Below are positions 22,787 to 35,359 of a stretch of DNA of 42,194 nt, in pieces (within the stretch, counting starts at the first letter, position 1; each line of letters begins with the position of its first letter). Location: the NCBI GenBank assembly GCA_903845045.1, contig CAIMWA010000319.1, positions 1 through 42,194 on the forward strand. The letters are read 5' to 3'. The position numbers were made by a program, and so were the translations under genes. Source of the stretch: an uncultured delta proteobacterium. GTDB lineage: Bacteria; Myxococcota_A; Polyangia; Polyangiales; Ga0077539. The notes below the pieces were generated by a model. That model ran no database searches and was not told the DNA's origin. It was given only the letters and a program-made list of their open reading frames with translations.

Positions 22787-23725
22787 CGCGGCGCCGCTGG
22801 CCTCGACCGCCTGCATCAGCGCGAAGAGCAGCAGCAGGTTGCGGACGTTGTAGCCGTAGCGCAGCCCGTCGGCGGTGAACACGGCCGCGCGGGTGTCGCC
22901 GTGGTCGACGAACACCGATGGGTGCACGCCGTCGTCGCAGAGCCCTCGGTGCGGAAGCCGCTCGAATGCCGCGCGGAGGTCGATGAGCGGGAGGTGCCAC
23001 GCTGCCGCCACGGTGCGCACCCTCGCGGAGATCGCATCGGCCTCGCCGGCCGCGGCCGCGTCGCCGTCGTGCGGCGGCACCGTGCTCAGGATCGGTACGA
23101 CGCCGCGGTGGACGATGCGCGTCACGATGTCGTCGAAGCGCGGCGTGAACGCGGCGACCCCTCCGCGCTCGGCGTCGTTGGTACCGATCATGAGCACCGC
23201 GAAGGCCGCGCGGGTCGCCGTGAGCTCGCGCTCCAGCGGCGACGCGTCGCCGCCCTCGAGGAGCTGCCCGGTGTCCCAGCCTGCCGTCGCTGCGCCGCTG
23301 CCCCGGCTGAAGGAGTTGTCGTCCGGCCCGCCGAGGCGCCGTCGCGAGAACCAGCGGATCGTGGGCTCGAAGCGGGTGAATTCGGCAAGCTCGAACCAGC
23401 CGTGGCCGAGGTCCTGCGCGAAGCTGCCGGACTCGGTGATGCTGTCGCCCAGCTTCGCGAAGACGTCGGCGCGGAGCCCCTGGGTGGCGCCGCGCTCGAA
23501 GAGTCCGCGCACGTTCGCGCGGGTCAGCAAGTCATACGCCGGGACGTAATCCGTCCACCGCACGGGGCCGGCTGGGGTCGCCGCAGCGGAGGGGGGCGCC
23601 GCCACGATGGCTGGCTGGGCAGCGACGGGCGGACGCGGCCGCGTGGTGACGCGCACGGGAGCGGGAGTCGACGGCGGCGACGCGGCGCAGCCGGCCAGCA
23701 GCCCGACGAGCGCCGCAGCGCGCAT
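22778..23725 (-). CDS. SGNH/GDSL-type hydrolase, putative lipoprotein
   Basis: MRAAALVGLLAGCAAS lipobox; KLGDSITESG block I; MIGTNDAERGG; DGVHPSVF (DxxH). Confidence 0.82.
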   Translation of the reverse strand: MRAAALVGLLAGCAASPPSTPAPVRVTTRPRPPVAAQPAIVAAPPSAAATPAGPVRWTDYVPAYDLLTRANVRGLFERGATQGLRADVFAKLGDSITESGSFAQDLGHGWFELAEFTRFEPTIRWFSRRRLGGPDDNSFSRGSGAATAGWDTGQLLEGGDASPLERELTATRAAFAVLMIGTNDAERGGVAAFTPRFDDIVTRIVHRGVVPILSTVPPHDGDAAAAGEADAISARVRTVAAAWHLPLIDLRAAFERLPHRGLCDDGVHPSVFVDHGDTRAAVFTADGLRYGYNVRNLLLLFALMQAVEASGAASR

Positions 23726-23727
23726 GC

Positions 23728-25131
23728 TCACCCGATCTCCTGCCCTGCGAGGTCCGCGATCTCCTGCGCCATGGTCTGAATCGTCGACTGCTCGGGGCCC
23801 TCGATCATCACGCGGAGCTTCGGCTCGGTGCCGGACCAGCGGACGAGCACGCGACCCTCGGCGCCGAGCTTCGCCTCGACGGCGCGGATCAACGCCTGCG
23901 TACGGGGCATGGCGTCGAGCGGGCGACGCGCCTTGAGCGTGGTGTTCACGAGCACCTGCGGGACCCGCGTCATCGCCTCGGCTGCGAGGGCGCTCAACGG
24001 GCGCTCGGAGGTCACCAGGGCGGCCGTCACCTGCATCGCCGCGATGAGGCCGTCGCCGGTCGTCGCGTGGTCCAGGAAGATCAGGTGGCCCGACTGCTCG
24101 CCCCCGAAATTCAGGCCCCGGGCGCGCATCGCCTCGACGACGTAGCGGTCGCCGACGGCCGTACGAAGGAGCCCGATGCCCTGCGCCGCGAGGGCGCGTT
24201 CGAGGCCCAGGTTCGACATCACCGTGGCGACGACGGTGTCCTTCGCGAGCTGGCCCTGCTTCTTCATGCGCTGGGCGCAGATCGACATGATCGCGTCGCC
24301 GTCGACCACGGCGCCGTTCTCGTCGACGACGATGAGCCGGTCGGCGTCGCCGTCGAGCGCCACGCCGAGGTGCGCCTTGCGGCGGAGCACCTCGGCCGCG
24401 AGCGTCTCCGGGTGCAGCGCGCCATGGCGATCGTTGATGTTGCGGCCGTTGGGCTTGACGCCGATGGCCGTGACCGTTGCCCCGAGCTCGGAGAACACCA
24501 GCGGCGCGACGCGGTACGCCGCGCCGTGGGCGCCGTCGACTACGACGCGCAGCCCGTCGAGGCGCAGCGAGCGGGGGAACGTGCTCTTCACGAAGGTGAC
24601 GTAGCGGCCCCGGGAGTCCTCGATCTTCTCGGCGCGTCCGACACCCAGCTCGGGGCGGCGGCCGTGGAGCAGCCGCGGGTCGTCCATGAGCGCCTCGATC
24701 TCGGCCTCGGCCGCGTCGGGCAGCTTGAAGCCGTCGGCGCCGAAGAGCTTGATGCCGTTGTCCGCGTACGGGTTGTGCGACGCCGAGATCACCACGCCGC
24801 CGTCGGCGCGCATCGACTGCACGATGTACGCGATGGCCGGGGTCGGGAGCGGTCCCGTGAGCATCACGCGCCCGCCCTGGGCGCACACGCCCGCGGCGAA
24901 CGCGGTCTCGAGCATGTAGCCCGACAGCCGGGTGTCCTTGCCGATGACGATGCGCGCCGCACGGCCTCCGCGGGAGGACCACCACGTCATCGCCGCGCCG
25001 ACGCGCAGCGCGATCTCCGGCGTCATCGGGAATTCGTTGGCGACGCCGCGGATGCCGTCGGTGCCGAAGAGGCGCCTCGCGGGCGTAGGAGCAGGGGCCG
25101 CGGGCGGTGGAGAGGTCTTCGTTCGTCCCAT
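23728..25131 (-). CDS. glmM: Phosphoglucosamine mutase
   Basis: [65 protein letters not shown]. Confidence 0.97.
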   Translation of the reverse strand: MGRTKTSPPPAAPAPTPARRLFGTDGIRGVANEFPMTPEIALRVGAAMTWWSSRGGRAARIVIGKDTRLSGYMLETAFAAGVCAQGGRVMLTGPLPTPAIAYIVQSMRADGGVVISASHNPYADNGIKLFGADGFKLPDAAEAEIEALMDDPRLLHGRRPELGVGRAEKIEDSRGRYVTFVKSTFPRSLRLDGLRVVVDGAHGAAYRVAPLVFSELGATVTAIGVKPNGRNINDRHGALHPETLAAEVLRRKAHLGVALDGDADRLIVVDENGAVVDGDAIMSICAQRMKKQGQLAKDTVVATVMSNLGLERALAAQGIGLLRTAVGDRYVVEAMRARGLNFGGEQSGHLIFLDHATTGDGLIAAMQVTAALVTSERPLSALAAEAMTRVPQVLVNTTLKARRPLDAMPRTQALIRAVEAKLGAEGRVLVRWSGTEPKLRVMIEGPEQSTIQTMAQEIADLAGQEIG

Positions 25132-25163
25132 CGCGCGCACTCTAGCAAGGGCGCCGCGCGACT

Positions 25164-26126
25164 TCAGCGTTCGCGTCCGGGCACGAGGAGCACGTCGGCT
25201 GGCTCCACGGCCGCCGTGACCCCTTCGCGGATCGGCAGCGTCTCGACGCGGGCCTCGGTGGCGACGCGTAGCGGAGCCGTCTCCGGCACGGACACCACCG
25301 GCACGACCTCCGACGGCAGCAGCGCCGCGAGCACCTCCGGGTCACCCGTGAGGCGCACCGAGACCACCGGCGGCCGCGCCTCGACGCGAGGTCCCCCGCT
25401 AGGACCGCCACGCAACGTGATCGGCAGATGCTCCAGGCGGCGCTCGCCCAGGAGCGGAGAGACCTCGAAGGTCACGCGGACCTGCATCATGCCGTACTCG
25501 ACGCCGCCGTGCGGCGACTCGAGCGCCACGCGTCGCTCGTACCGTCCCGGCGAGAGCCCCGAGGCGTCGACGGCGACGGTGTGCACGACCTCTTGTTCTT
25601 CGAGCTCGAGCGACGGGCCGCGGGCGCGCACGCTCGCCGGCTCCACGGTCAGCGCGCCGATGCGCGTACGCGGGGCCGTGCTCCCGACGACGCTCGCTCG
25701 CACCGCGAGGCTGCGGTTCACGAGAAGGTCCCAGCGCAGGTCGAGGCTCGACGGGGTGAAGCTCACGAAGTTGGCGCCCGCGGGGAGAGGCACCAGCGAA
25801 GGCTCGAGGTCGATGCGCCGGCGCCGGCCGTCGCGCAGGTCGAGCTGCACCGGACCGAGCTCGTCGCCTCGCAGCCCCGCCACCACCGACGGTGCGCCCC
25901 GCACCGAGAGCCGCACGCGCTCCGGCAGCGGCGTCACGAGCACGGGATTTCCAGGCGACGGCGCCGGGAGCACCGCAGTGATGGGCACGTCGATGCTGCG
26001 CTGGACGGCCCCGGCCCCGCGGAACACCGTGAACAGCGTCACCGCGATGACCAGCGACGCGATCTTGTACCCGAGGTTGTCGAGGAGCAGCGAGCGGAGC
26101 GGCGCCCGGCGCGGCGTAGGGCTCAT
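25164..26126 (-). CDS. cdaR: YbbR/CdaR-like domain protein
   Basis: N-terminal [24 protein letters not shown], YbbR-like repeats, position between cdaA and glmM. Confidence 0.8.
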   Translation of the reverse strand: MSPTPRRAPLRSLLLDNLGYKIASLVIAVTLFTVFRGAGAVQRSIDVPITAVLPAPSPGNPVLVTPLPERVRLSVRGAPSVVAGLRGDELGPVQLDLRDGRRRRIDLEPSLVPLPAGANFVSFTPSSLDLRWDLLVNRSLAVRASVVGSTAPRTRIGALTVEPASVRARGPSLELEEQEVVHTVAVDASGLSPGRYERRVALESPHGGVEYGMMQVRVTFEVSPLLGERRLEHLPITLRGGPSGGPRVEARPPVVSVRLTGDPEVLAALLPSEVVPVVSVPETAPLRVATEARVETLPIREGVTAAVEPADVLLVPGRER

Positions 26127-27058
26127 GATCCCTCGCTGCCCGAGCGGCCGCCCTCGTCGCCGCCCTCGGTCGGGAGGAGGTGTACGCCGGACTTCGGCGG
26201 CGGCGGCGGAACGCGCGAGGTGCGCACCGGGCGCTCGGCCTGGTCCGCGTCGCGGCGGAGCGCGGCGACCTGTCGCTTCGAATACAGCACTCCGTAAAGC
26301 GCCTGCCGCGTGGTCTTCTCGTCGAGGCCGCGCACGATGTTGCCGTTGAAGCAGAGCGAGATCTCGCCGCGCTCCTCGCTCACCACGACGACCACGGCGT
26401 CGGTCTCCTCGGAGATGCCGAGGGCCGCGCGGTGGCGGGTGCCGAGCTGCCGGTCGAGGGCGCCGCTGTTCGTCAACGGCAGCACCGCTCCGGCCATGGC
26501 CACGCGCCCGTTGCGGAGCACCACCGCGCCGTCGTGCAGCGGGTTGTCGTGCGTCGGGAGGAACAGCGTGAACAGCAGCGTCGTCGAGACCTCGGCGTCG
26601 AGCGCCGTGGACTGCGAAACGAACTCGTCGATGTTGGCCTCGCGCTCGAAGACGAAGAGCGCGCCGATGCGGCGCTGGGCGAGCACCTCCGCCGCGGAGA
26701 TGACCTCTTCGACGGCGCCGGCGTCGACGGGCTTGCGCCAGCGCCAGAGGAACGGGCGGTCGCCGACGCGCATCAGCGCGCGCCGGATGTCGGCCTGGAA
26801 GATCACGACCATGAAGACCAGGAACGACGACAGCGAGCGGTCCAGGAGCGTGAACGTCGTCACCAGCTCGAGGCGCTGGGAGATCGCATACACCACCGCG
26901 AGCAGCAGGAGCCCTTGGCCCACCTGCGCCGCACGCGTTCCTCGAACGAGCAGCAGGATGCGGTACACCGCGTATGCCACGACGAGGATGTCGAAGGCGT
27001 CGCGCAGCACCTCGAGGGGCGCGTGGCGGGCCGCGTTAAGGAGGGCCTCAAGGCGCAC
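26123..27058 (-). CDS. cdaA: Membrane diadenylate cyclase (CdaA, DAC domain)
   Basis: Three N-terminal TM segments; DAC motifs HDGAVVL and GTRHRAALG. ATGA overlap with cdaR. Confidence 0.94.
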   Translation of the reverse strand: MRLEALLNAARHAPLEVLRDAFDILVVAYAVYRILLLVRGTRAAQVGQGLLLLAVVYAISQRLELVTTFTLLDRSLSSFLVFMVVIFQADIRRALMRVGDRPFLWRWRKPVDAGAVEEVISAAEVLAQRRIGALFVFEREANIDEFVSQSTALDAEVSTTLLFTLFLPTHDNPLHDGAVVLRNGRVAMAGAVLPLTNSGALDRQLGTRHRAALGISEETDAVVVVVSEERGEISLCFNGNIVRGLDEKTTRQALYGVLYSKRQVAALRRDADQAERPVRTSRVPPPPPKSGVHLLPTEGGDEGGRSGSEGS

Positions 27059-27935
27059 GAGCCGCCTCCCTTCGCGTCGCCGCGGCGTGGGCGACGCGGG
27101 CGGCCTGCGCCATGACGCGGACGTCGTGCACCCGCAGCATTCGCGCGCCCCCGAGCACGGCCAGGGTCACCGCGGCGGCGGTGCCTCCCAGGCGATCGTC
27201 CGCGGCGGCCTCGTCGCGCTGCCATCCCACGGGATGGCTCTCGGCGGACACGAGGAAGCGCTTGCGGGAAGGGCCCACACACACAGGGTAGCCCAGCGCG
27301 CCGAGGGCCGGGACATTCGCGAGCAATTCGAAGGCGTGCGCAGCGTTCTTGGCGAAGCCGAGGCCCGGGTCGAGGACGATGCGATCCCTCGCCACGCCCG
27401 CTGCCTGCAAGCGTTCGGCGAACGCGCGAAGGTCGTCGACGACGGTGCCGACGACATCGTCGTACTGGTCCTTGGAGCTCATAGTCGCAGGGGTTCCGCG
27501 GGCGTGCATCGCGATGTACACGGCGCCGTACGAAGCGGCGACCCGGGCCAACGCCGCGCCCTCGCCTCCCATTCCCACGTCGTTGACGATGGAGGCGCCA
27601 GCCTCGAGCGCAGCGCGCGCCACGGCTGCCTTCGTCGTGTCGACGGAGATCGGCACCGAGACGGCCCTTCGCAGGGCCGCGATCACCGGGACCACGCGCC
27701 GCAGCTCCTCGGCCACGTCGACGGCACGAGCGCCGGGGCGCGTGCTCTCGCCTCCGACGTCGAGGGCGTCGGCACCCTCGGCCACCATCATCCGGGCGCG
27801 CTCCACGGCCGCATCCACGCCGGCGAAACGTCCGCCGTCGGAGAAGCTGTCGGGCGTGACGTTGAGAATCCCGAGGACGTACGGCCGGCCCCAGTCCCAC
27901 GTCGCACCTCCGACCTGGACCGGGGCGCCCGTCAT
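27048..27935 (-). CDS. folP: Dihydropteroate synthase
   Basis: GILNVTPDSFSDGGRF; ALDVGGESTRPGA; DPGLGFAKN. Confidence 0.97.
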   Translation of the reverse strand: MTGAPVQVGGATWDWGRPYVLGILNVTPDSFSDGGRFAGVDAAVERARMMVAEGADALDVGGESTRPGARAVDVAEELRRVVPVIAALRRAVSVPISVDTTKAAVARAALEAGASIVNDVGMGGEGAALARVAASYGAVYIAMHARGTPATMSSKDQYDDVVGTVVDDLRAFAERLQAAGVARDRIVLDPGLGFAKNAAHAFELLANVPALGALGYPVCVGPSRKRFLVSAESHPVGWQRDEAAADDRLGGTAAAVTLAVLGGARMLRVHDVRVMAQAARVAHAAATRREAARAP

Positions 27936-27945
27936 CGTCGAGGTG

Positions 27946-29883
<1,938 letters not shown>

Positions 29884-29965
29884 GAGGTCCGTCGCGCAGG
29901 GTACAACGCGAGGGCGCAGACGCCAGTCTGGACCGAGGCAATTTCCGCGCGGCGGCCGCGCCGCG

Positions 29966-30976
29966 TCAGCCCCGGGAGCCGCGGCGTCGCAACGTCACCC
30001 GGCCGTCACGGCGGTCGAGCAGCGCCGTGGCACCGTGCAAGACGACGGCACCCGCGCGCCCCAGCTCCGACGATTGCCTCGCCGCGCGGACCAGCGTCGC
30101 CGCGTCCTTGGAGCGCACTTCGGCGAGCGCGCCGGGGCTCAGCGCACGCAGCGCCTCGCGCGCGACCCAGGGACCGCGGACGCCTCGGAGCATGGCGCCC
30201 TCGAGTGTCAGTTCGGCGGCGCCGGCATCACATCCGGCCACGAGATCCCGGGCCTCCCGGGCGAAGGACCGCTGCACACGTCGTGCGTCGCGCCCGAGCC
30301 TCGCGAGGGAGGCGCTCGCGCTCGGGGACAAGCCTCGCAGCCGCGGCAGCACCGTCGACGCGAGCGCGGGCGTGATGCGATCGCGCGGCGCGACGGCCTC
30401 GCCCGGCGGCGGCATGACGATGTCCACGTCGAGGAGCGCGGCGAGCCCCCCCGCTTCGGTGCGCTCGAGTCCCAGCAGCGGCCGCACGACGCCGCCGCGG
30501 ACCTTCGGAGCGAGTCCGCGCAGCGTCGAGAGGCCCCGGCCACGGAGCACCTCGGCGAGCACGCGCACGGCGTCGTCGTCACGCGTGGACGCGAGGGCGA
30601 TGCGCGCGTAACCGTGCGACGCAGCGATGGTCCGAAGCTCGTCGACGACGCGCACGCGCCCTCCCCGGCCCGACGGTCGCACACCATGGAAGGTCAGCCC
30701 CAACTGCCGGGCGAGGCGCCCGAGGTCCGCCACCTGCTCGGCGTCGTCGGCCTCTTCGTCGCATCGCTCCTCGATGGCCGCGACGCTCACCGACGCGATG
30801 CCGAGCGCTTCCCGCGCATGAAGCAGAAAGCCCAACAATCCAAGACTCGCGACGTCGGCGCCGAGGCCCAGGAGCACCCGGTCGCCGGCGACGAAGAGCC
30901 TCTGCGTCCGGCACCGCTGCACGGTGCGCTGGACGATGCGTTCGAGGGCGCCGCGCCCCGCGGGAGGGCTGCTCAT
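29966..30976 (-). CDS. TilS-like protein with degenerate PP-loop
   Basis: [20 protein letters not shown] where TilS has SGGxDS; later [39 protein letters not shown] and [19 protein letters not shown] match the TilS layout. Next to ftsH, as tilS often is. ATG at 30976. Confidence 0.72.
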   Translation of the reverse strand: MSSPPAGRGALERIVQRTVQRCRTQRLFVAGDRVLLGLGADVASLGLLGFLLHAREALGIASVSVAAIEERCDEEADDAEQVADLGRLARQLGLTFHGVRPSGRGGRVRVVDELRTIAASHGYARIALASTRDDDAVRVLAEVLRGRGLSTLRGLAPKVRGGVVRPLLGLERTEAGGLAALLDVDIVMPPPGEAVAPRDRITPALASTVLPRLRGLSPSASASLARLGRDARRVQRSFAREARDLVAGCDAGAAELTLEGAMLRGVRGPWVAREALRALSPGALAEVRSKDAATLVRAARQSSELGRAGAVVLHGATALLDRRDGRVTLRRRGSRG

Positions 30977-31173
30977 CGAAGCTCGAACTCCTTGCAGAAG
31001 GTGCCGTCGACCTGCGAGCCCGGCTCGAACGCCGCGGCGCGGTGCATGGCGTTGGGATAGCCGTTCGCGCAGGCCGCGCGCTCGTCGACGAAGAACACGC
31101 AGTCCTCGCAGGCGTGCCGAAGCGCCCACCGCCGCACGTCGTCTCCGAAGGCCGCGTCCTTCACGCTACGCAC
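30973..31173 (-). CDS. Small Cys-containing hypothetical protein (66 aa)
   Basis: HACEDCVFFVDERAACANGYPNAMHR...[12 protein letters not shown] overlap with the TilS-like gene and overlap with the rlmD-like 3' end. Confidence 0.6.
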   Translation of the reverse strand: MRSVKDAAFGDDVRRWALRHACEDCVFFVDERAACANGYPNAMHRAAAFEPGSQVDGTFCKEFELR

Positions 31174-32428
31174 GCGGCGCCGCCTTGGGCGAGCGACCGG
31201 CCCGCACCAGCGTCACGACGGCCTCGACGCCCGGCGTCTGGGGGAACATCTCGAAGGCGGTGATGCCCAGCACCTCGTGGGTGCCGAGGAGCACGCCGAG
31301 GTCCCGGCCGAGGGTCTCGGGGTCGCACGAGACGTAGACGACGCGGCGCACGCCCGCTTTGGCCACCGCCTCGCACGCGTCGCGAGCTCCGCCGCGCGGC
31401 GGGTCCAGCACCACCACGTCGGCTCGGCGAAGGTCCACGGAACCGTCGACCGCGGCGTGGCGCACGGTGACGTTGCCGAGGCCGCGCAGCGCGACGTTCG
31501 CACGCAGCGCCTCGACGGCCGCGGCGTCTCCCTCGACAGCCGCCACGCGACGCGCGTTCGCCGCGAGGAGCACGGTGAAATTGCCCGCGCCAGCGAAGAG
31601 CTCGATGACCGTCCGCTCCCCGGCCGCGGCCTCGGTTGCGACGTGCGACGCGAGGGCGCCGTTGAGCGACGCGTGGGCCTGCGCGAAGCCCGCGATGGCG
31701 GCGTGCAGCGGGGCTCCGTCTGCGCCCAGGGTGACCGGCCGCGGATCGCCGTCGACCTGCGGCGCGCTCGCTCCCGGCGCCCACAACGCCACCCCGGCGA
31801 AGCCCGCGACGCAAAGCTCGCGACCCACCGTGAAGCCCTCGGAGCCGAACGAAGCCGCCGGGTGCAGGCTCGCCACGGGACGTCCCCCCTCGCCCAGCGC
31901 CAGCGCCACCTCGCCCCGTCCGCCGAGTGCCCGCAGCGCCGAGCGCATCGCCGGCAGCGCGTCGGAGATCGCCGCGTCGAGCACCGGACACCCCGGGATG
32001 TCGACGAGGTCGTCGCTGCGCCGCGCCCGGAAGCCGAGGCGCACGCCGTCCTTGCGCACGCTCCACGCGAGGCGCGCGCGGGTGCGATATCCGTAACGGA
32101 GCTCGCTCGGGACGTACGCGATGGGGGTGGTGCGGAGCGACGCCGGGAGCCCGCGTCGAAGCCGATCGAGGTGCGCCTCCCGTTGGAGCGCGGGACCGGC
32201 GTGCTGCCACGTGCATCCGCCGCAGCGTCCGAAGACGGCGCAGCCCGGCGCGACACGGTCCGGAGAGGCGATCTCGCACGACCCGGCGGCCCAGCCGCGG
32301 CCTTCACGGACGACGCTCCAGCGCTCGCCCGGGAGGGCGCCGTCGATGGACACGCGTACGCCGTCGACCGTGCCGAAGCCCTCGCCGCCAGGTCCGAGAG
32401 CCGTCACATCGATGCTTCGCGACGTCAT
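31166..32428 (-). CDS. Class I SAM-dependent RNA m5U methyltransferase (RlmD/TrmA family)
   Basis: TRAM-like N-terminus; CAVFGRCGGCTWQH Fe-S cysteines; ELFAGAGNFTVLLA; VLDPPRGGARDA; YVSCDPETLGRDL. Confidence 0.92.
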   Translation of the reverse strand: MTSRSIDVTALGPGGEGFGTVDGVRVSIDGALPGERWSVVREGRGWAAGSCEIASPDRVAPGCAVFGRCGGCTWQHAGPALQREAHLDRLRRGLPASLRTTPIAYVPSELRYGYRTRARLAWSVRKDGVRLGFRARRSDDLVDIPGCPVLDAAISDALPAMRSALRALGGRGEVALALGEGGRPVASLHPAASFGSEGFTVGRELCVAGFAGVALWAPGASAPQVDGDPRPVTLGADGAPLHAAIAGFAQAHASLNGALASHVATEAAAGERTVIELFAGAGNFTVLLAANARRVAAVEGDAAAVEALRANVALRGLGNVTVRHAAVDGSVDLRRADVVVLDPPRGGARDACEAVAKAGVRRVVYVSCDPETLGRDLGVLLGTHEVLGITAFEMFPQTPGVEAVVTLVRAGRSPKAAPRA

Positions 32429-33063
32429 TGGAAGCGCTGCGCCGGCCGTCCGCGCGCGAAGTAGAAGTTGAACCAGCCCTCGAACTCGGCGGTGGCGCTC
32501 GGCAGCGGCAGCGGCTCCCGGGCCGCGGGGCCCGACGCCGGGCGCGTCGGCGAGACGTCGATGGTCACATGGGGATCGCGCATGGAGATCGAGAACTCGC
32601 GCACGGTGATGGCGCGAAGCGTCGCGTCGGCGTTGGGGTCGCCGCGGTAGACCGACGTGAAGACCACGTAGCCGTTGGTGGCCTCGAGGGCGACCGTCGG
32701 CGTGTACTGCGAGGGCTCGCGGTGTCCGCAGGAGTGCGCCGGGCGGAACGTCGCCTGCACCGGCGCCACGCCGGCGAGCCCCACGGGGATCCGCTCGTTG
32801 AGGTGCGCTGCGACGTAGCGGGTGTCGTTCACGCGCCACGAGAACTCGTCGCTGTACTCCGAAGTCTCGCCGCCCTGGGCGATGCGGATCAGCATGCTTC
32901 CGTCGAAGAAGTCGGCGCCGAAGAAGGTGGGCTGCAGGTCGAAGAGGGCGTCGTCGATGCTGCACTGCGGGACCCGCAAGGCGCCGCGCACCTGCCCGCT
33001 GCCGTCGCCGACGGAGCAGCTCGCACCGAGGACCCACAAGGCACACGCCACGACGCGCTTCAC
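32425..33063 (-). CDS. Putative lipoprotein of unknown function
   Basis: GTG start gives MKRVVACALWVLGASCSVGDG (lipobox); start overlaps the mnmA stop (GTGA). Confidence 0.65.
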   Translation of the reverse strand: MKRVVACALWVLGASCSVGDGSGQVRGALRVPQCSIDDALFDLQPTFFGADFFDGSMLIRIAQGGETSEYSDEFSWRVNDTRYVAAHLNERIPVGLAGVAPVQATFRPAHSCGHREPSQYTPTVALEATNGYVVFTSVYRGDPNADATLRAITVREFSISMRDPHVTIDVSPTRPASGPAAREPLPLPSATAEFEGWFNFYFARGRPAQRFQ

Positions 33064-34121
33064 GAAGCCTCCTCGGCGATCCAGCCGCCGGCGACGACGC
33101 GATCGCCGTCGTAGAGCACCGCGGCCTGCCCCGGCGCCACGCCGCGCTGCGGAGCCGCGAAGCGAAGCAACGCCGCGCCGTCGTCGAGGGTTTCGACGGT
33201 CGCACCGACGCCCTCGTGACGGTACCGGATGCGCGCGCGCACCGACGACGGACGCTCGCCAGCCACCCACCGAAAGCCTACCAGCCGCGCTTCGGGGAGC
33301 CGCGTGGCGGCGTCGTCGCCGACGACCACGACCCCGCGCGCCGGGATCGTTCGAAGGACGTAGCGCGGCGCACCGCCGGCGCCGAGGCCGCGACGCTGCC
33401 CAGGAGTGAAGCCGTGCACGCCATCGTGGGTGCCGAGGACGGCGCCGTCGACGCCCTCGATGGTTCCCGGACGCGCCGCAGCGGGCGCACGATCGGCCAC
33501 GAAATCACGGTACCCACGGCCCTCGAGGAAGCACAGGTCCACGGAGTCGGGCTTGGCGGCGTTGCGCAGGCCAGCGTCGGCCGCGATGGCGCGTACCTCG
33601 GGCTTCGAAAGCTCGCCGAGCGGCAGCACGAGATTCCGCAGAGCCTCCGTTGGAGCCGCCCAGAGAAAGTACGACTGGTCCTTCGCGCCGTCGGCGCCTT
33701 GGCGGAGGTGGATGCCGGTGGCGTCGACGGCGATGCGAGCGTAGTGGCCCGTGGCGATTGCGTCGGCCCCGAGGCGTTGGGCGATCTCCCACAGCGGCCC
33801 GAGCTTCACCGACTCGTTGCAGCGCACGCAGGGGCTCGGCGTGCGGCCCGCGAGGTAATCGTCGACGAAGGGGTCGACGACCTGCGCGCGAAAGAGCTCG
33901 CGGCGGTCGAAGGTGAAGTGCGGCACGCCAAGGTGCTCGCAGACGCGGGCGGCGTCGTACTGGTCTTCGGGGGCGCAGCAGCGGCCGGCGTGGCCCTCGC
34001 GCTGGTAGTCCCAGAGGTGCAGCGTCACGCCGACGACGTCCCAGCCTTGGCGCTGGAGGAGCGCGGCGCACGCCGAAGAGTCGACGCCCCCGCTCATGCC
34101 GACGACGACGCGCGCGCCCAC
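33060..34121 (-). CDS. mnmA: tRNA-specific 2-thiouridylase MnmA
   Basis: VVVGMSGGVDSSACAALL intact PP-loop; TPSPCVRCNESVKLG; KDQSYFLW. GTG start at 34121. Confidence 0.95.
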   Translation of the reverse strand: MGARVVVGMSGGVDSSACAALLQRQGWDVVGVTLHLWDYQREGHAGRCCAPEDQYDAARVCEHLGVPHFTFDRRELFRAQVVDPFVDDYLAGRTPSPCVRCNESVKLGPLWEIAQRLGADAIATGHYARIAVDATGIHLRQGADGAKDQSYFLWAAPTEALRNLVLPLGELSKPEVRAIAADAGLRNAAKPDSVDLCFLEGRGYRDFVADRAPAAARPGTIEGVDGAVLGTHDGVHGFTPGQRRGLGAGGAPRYVLRTIPARGVVVVGDDAATRLPEARLVGFRWVAGERPSSVRARIRYRHEGVGATVETLDDGAALLRFAAPQRGVAPGQAAVLYDGDRVVAGGWIAEEAS

Positions 34122-34129
34122 GACCGGCC

Positions 34130-34354
34130 TCAAAAGCCCACGAAGCGCCGCGCCGCGGTGTCGACGAGACCACCCCAGCGCTCGACGGTGAGCACCGTGA
34201 CGCCGATGAACAGCACGAGCAGCGCGTCGATGAGGAACACCGCCCACCCCGGAGCCCGCTCGCGCGGCGCGGGGCGCAGGCCGACCGGAGCCCGGTAGGG
34301 TCCCGGCGTGCGCGGATCGGTGGGCGACGGAGGCATGGGTCGAGTGTGCCCCAA
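34130..34354 (-). CDS. Small single-TM hypothetical protein
   Basis: GWAVFLIDALLVLFIGVTVLTVERW; ends 8 bp before the mnmA start. The start may be an internal ATG. Confidence 0.5.
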   Translation of the reverse strand: MGHTRPMPPSPTDPRTPGPYRAPVGLRPAPRERAPGWAVFLIDALLVLFIGVTVLTVERWGGLVDTAARRFVGF

Positions 34355-34375
34355 CGGGACGCGGCGCGCGAGCGC

Positions 34376-35305
34376 TCACACGGCGTCGGCGCAGGCGCGG
34401 AGACCGTCGCGCAGCGAGGTGCGCGCCTCGAAGCCCAGCCCCGCACGGATGCGGTCGATGGACGCGAGGCTGTGGCGGATGTCGCCCGCGCGCTCGGCGG
34501 CGTGCACGATGGGAGACGCGCTGCCGACGACGTCGCGGATGCTCTCGGCGAGCTCGCGGATGGTCACGGCGCCGCCCTGCGCGACGTTGAAGACCTCTCC
34601 GCGACCGGCGTTCTCCGACGTCGCCGCGAGGATGTTCGCCGCCACGACGTCGCCGACGAACACGAAGTCCCGGGTCTGCGCGCCGTCGCCGAAGATGGTG
34701 AGGTCCCGGCCCGCCTTCGCGCGCTCGAGGAAGATCGGCACCGCCGCCGCGTAGACGCTCCGCGGGTCCTGCCGCGGACCGAAGACGTTGAAGTACCGGA
34801 GGCTCACCGTCGGAACCCCGCAGCTCTCGGCATACATGCGCAGATAATATTCCCCGTCGAGCTTGGTGATGCCGTACGGCGATTTCGGCGCCGGCACCAT
34901 GTCCTCGGTCTTCGGGCTCGCAGGGTTGTCGCCGTACACCGCGGCGCTGCTCGAGAAGACGACGCGCTTCGCACCGACGCGCCGGGCCGCCTCGAGCACG
35001 TTCAGCGTCCCGAGCACGTTGATCTCGACGCACTCCGCGGGGCGCTCCATGGACTCGGGAACGCTCACCTGCGCGGCGAGGTGGTGCACGATGGTGCATC
35101 CGTCGATGGCGCGCGCGACGGTCGCGGCGTCGGTGATGCTGCCCTCGACGAAGGTGAAACCGTCGCCGCCGGGGATGCGCGCGACGTTCTCGCGGCGGCC
35201 CGTGCGGAAATTGTCGAGCACCACGACGTCGGCCCCGCGCTGCCGCCACGCCGTCGCCAGGTGGTGGCCGATGAACCCCGCTCCGCCGGTGACGAGAACC
35301 TTCAT
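34376..35305 (-). CDS. NAD-dependent epimerase/dehydratase (UDP-glucose 4-epimerase-like)
   Basis: MKVLVTGGAGFIGHHLA; SSSAAVYGD; YGITKLDGE; FNVFGPRQDP. Confidence 0.92.
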   Translation of the reverse strand: MKVLVTGGAGFIGHHLATAWRQRGADVVVLDNFRTGRRENVARIPGGDGFTFVEGSITDAATVARAIDGCTIVHHLAAQVSVPESMERPAECVEINVLGTLNVLEAARRVGAKRVVFSSSAAVYGDNPASPKTEDMVPAPKSPYGITKLDGEYYLRMYAESCGVPTVSLRYFNVFGPRQDPRSVYAAAVPIFLERAKAGRDLTIFGDGAQTRDFVFVGDVVAANILAATSENAGRGEVFNVAQGGAVTIRELAESIRDVVGSASPIVHAAERAGDIRHSLASIDRIRAGLGFEARTSLRDGLRACADAV

Positions 35306-35359
35306 CGGGCCATTCGCGCATCGCCGGGACATCCCGGTCAAGTATCGAAGCGCGGTACG

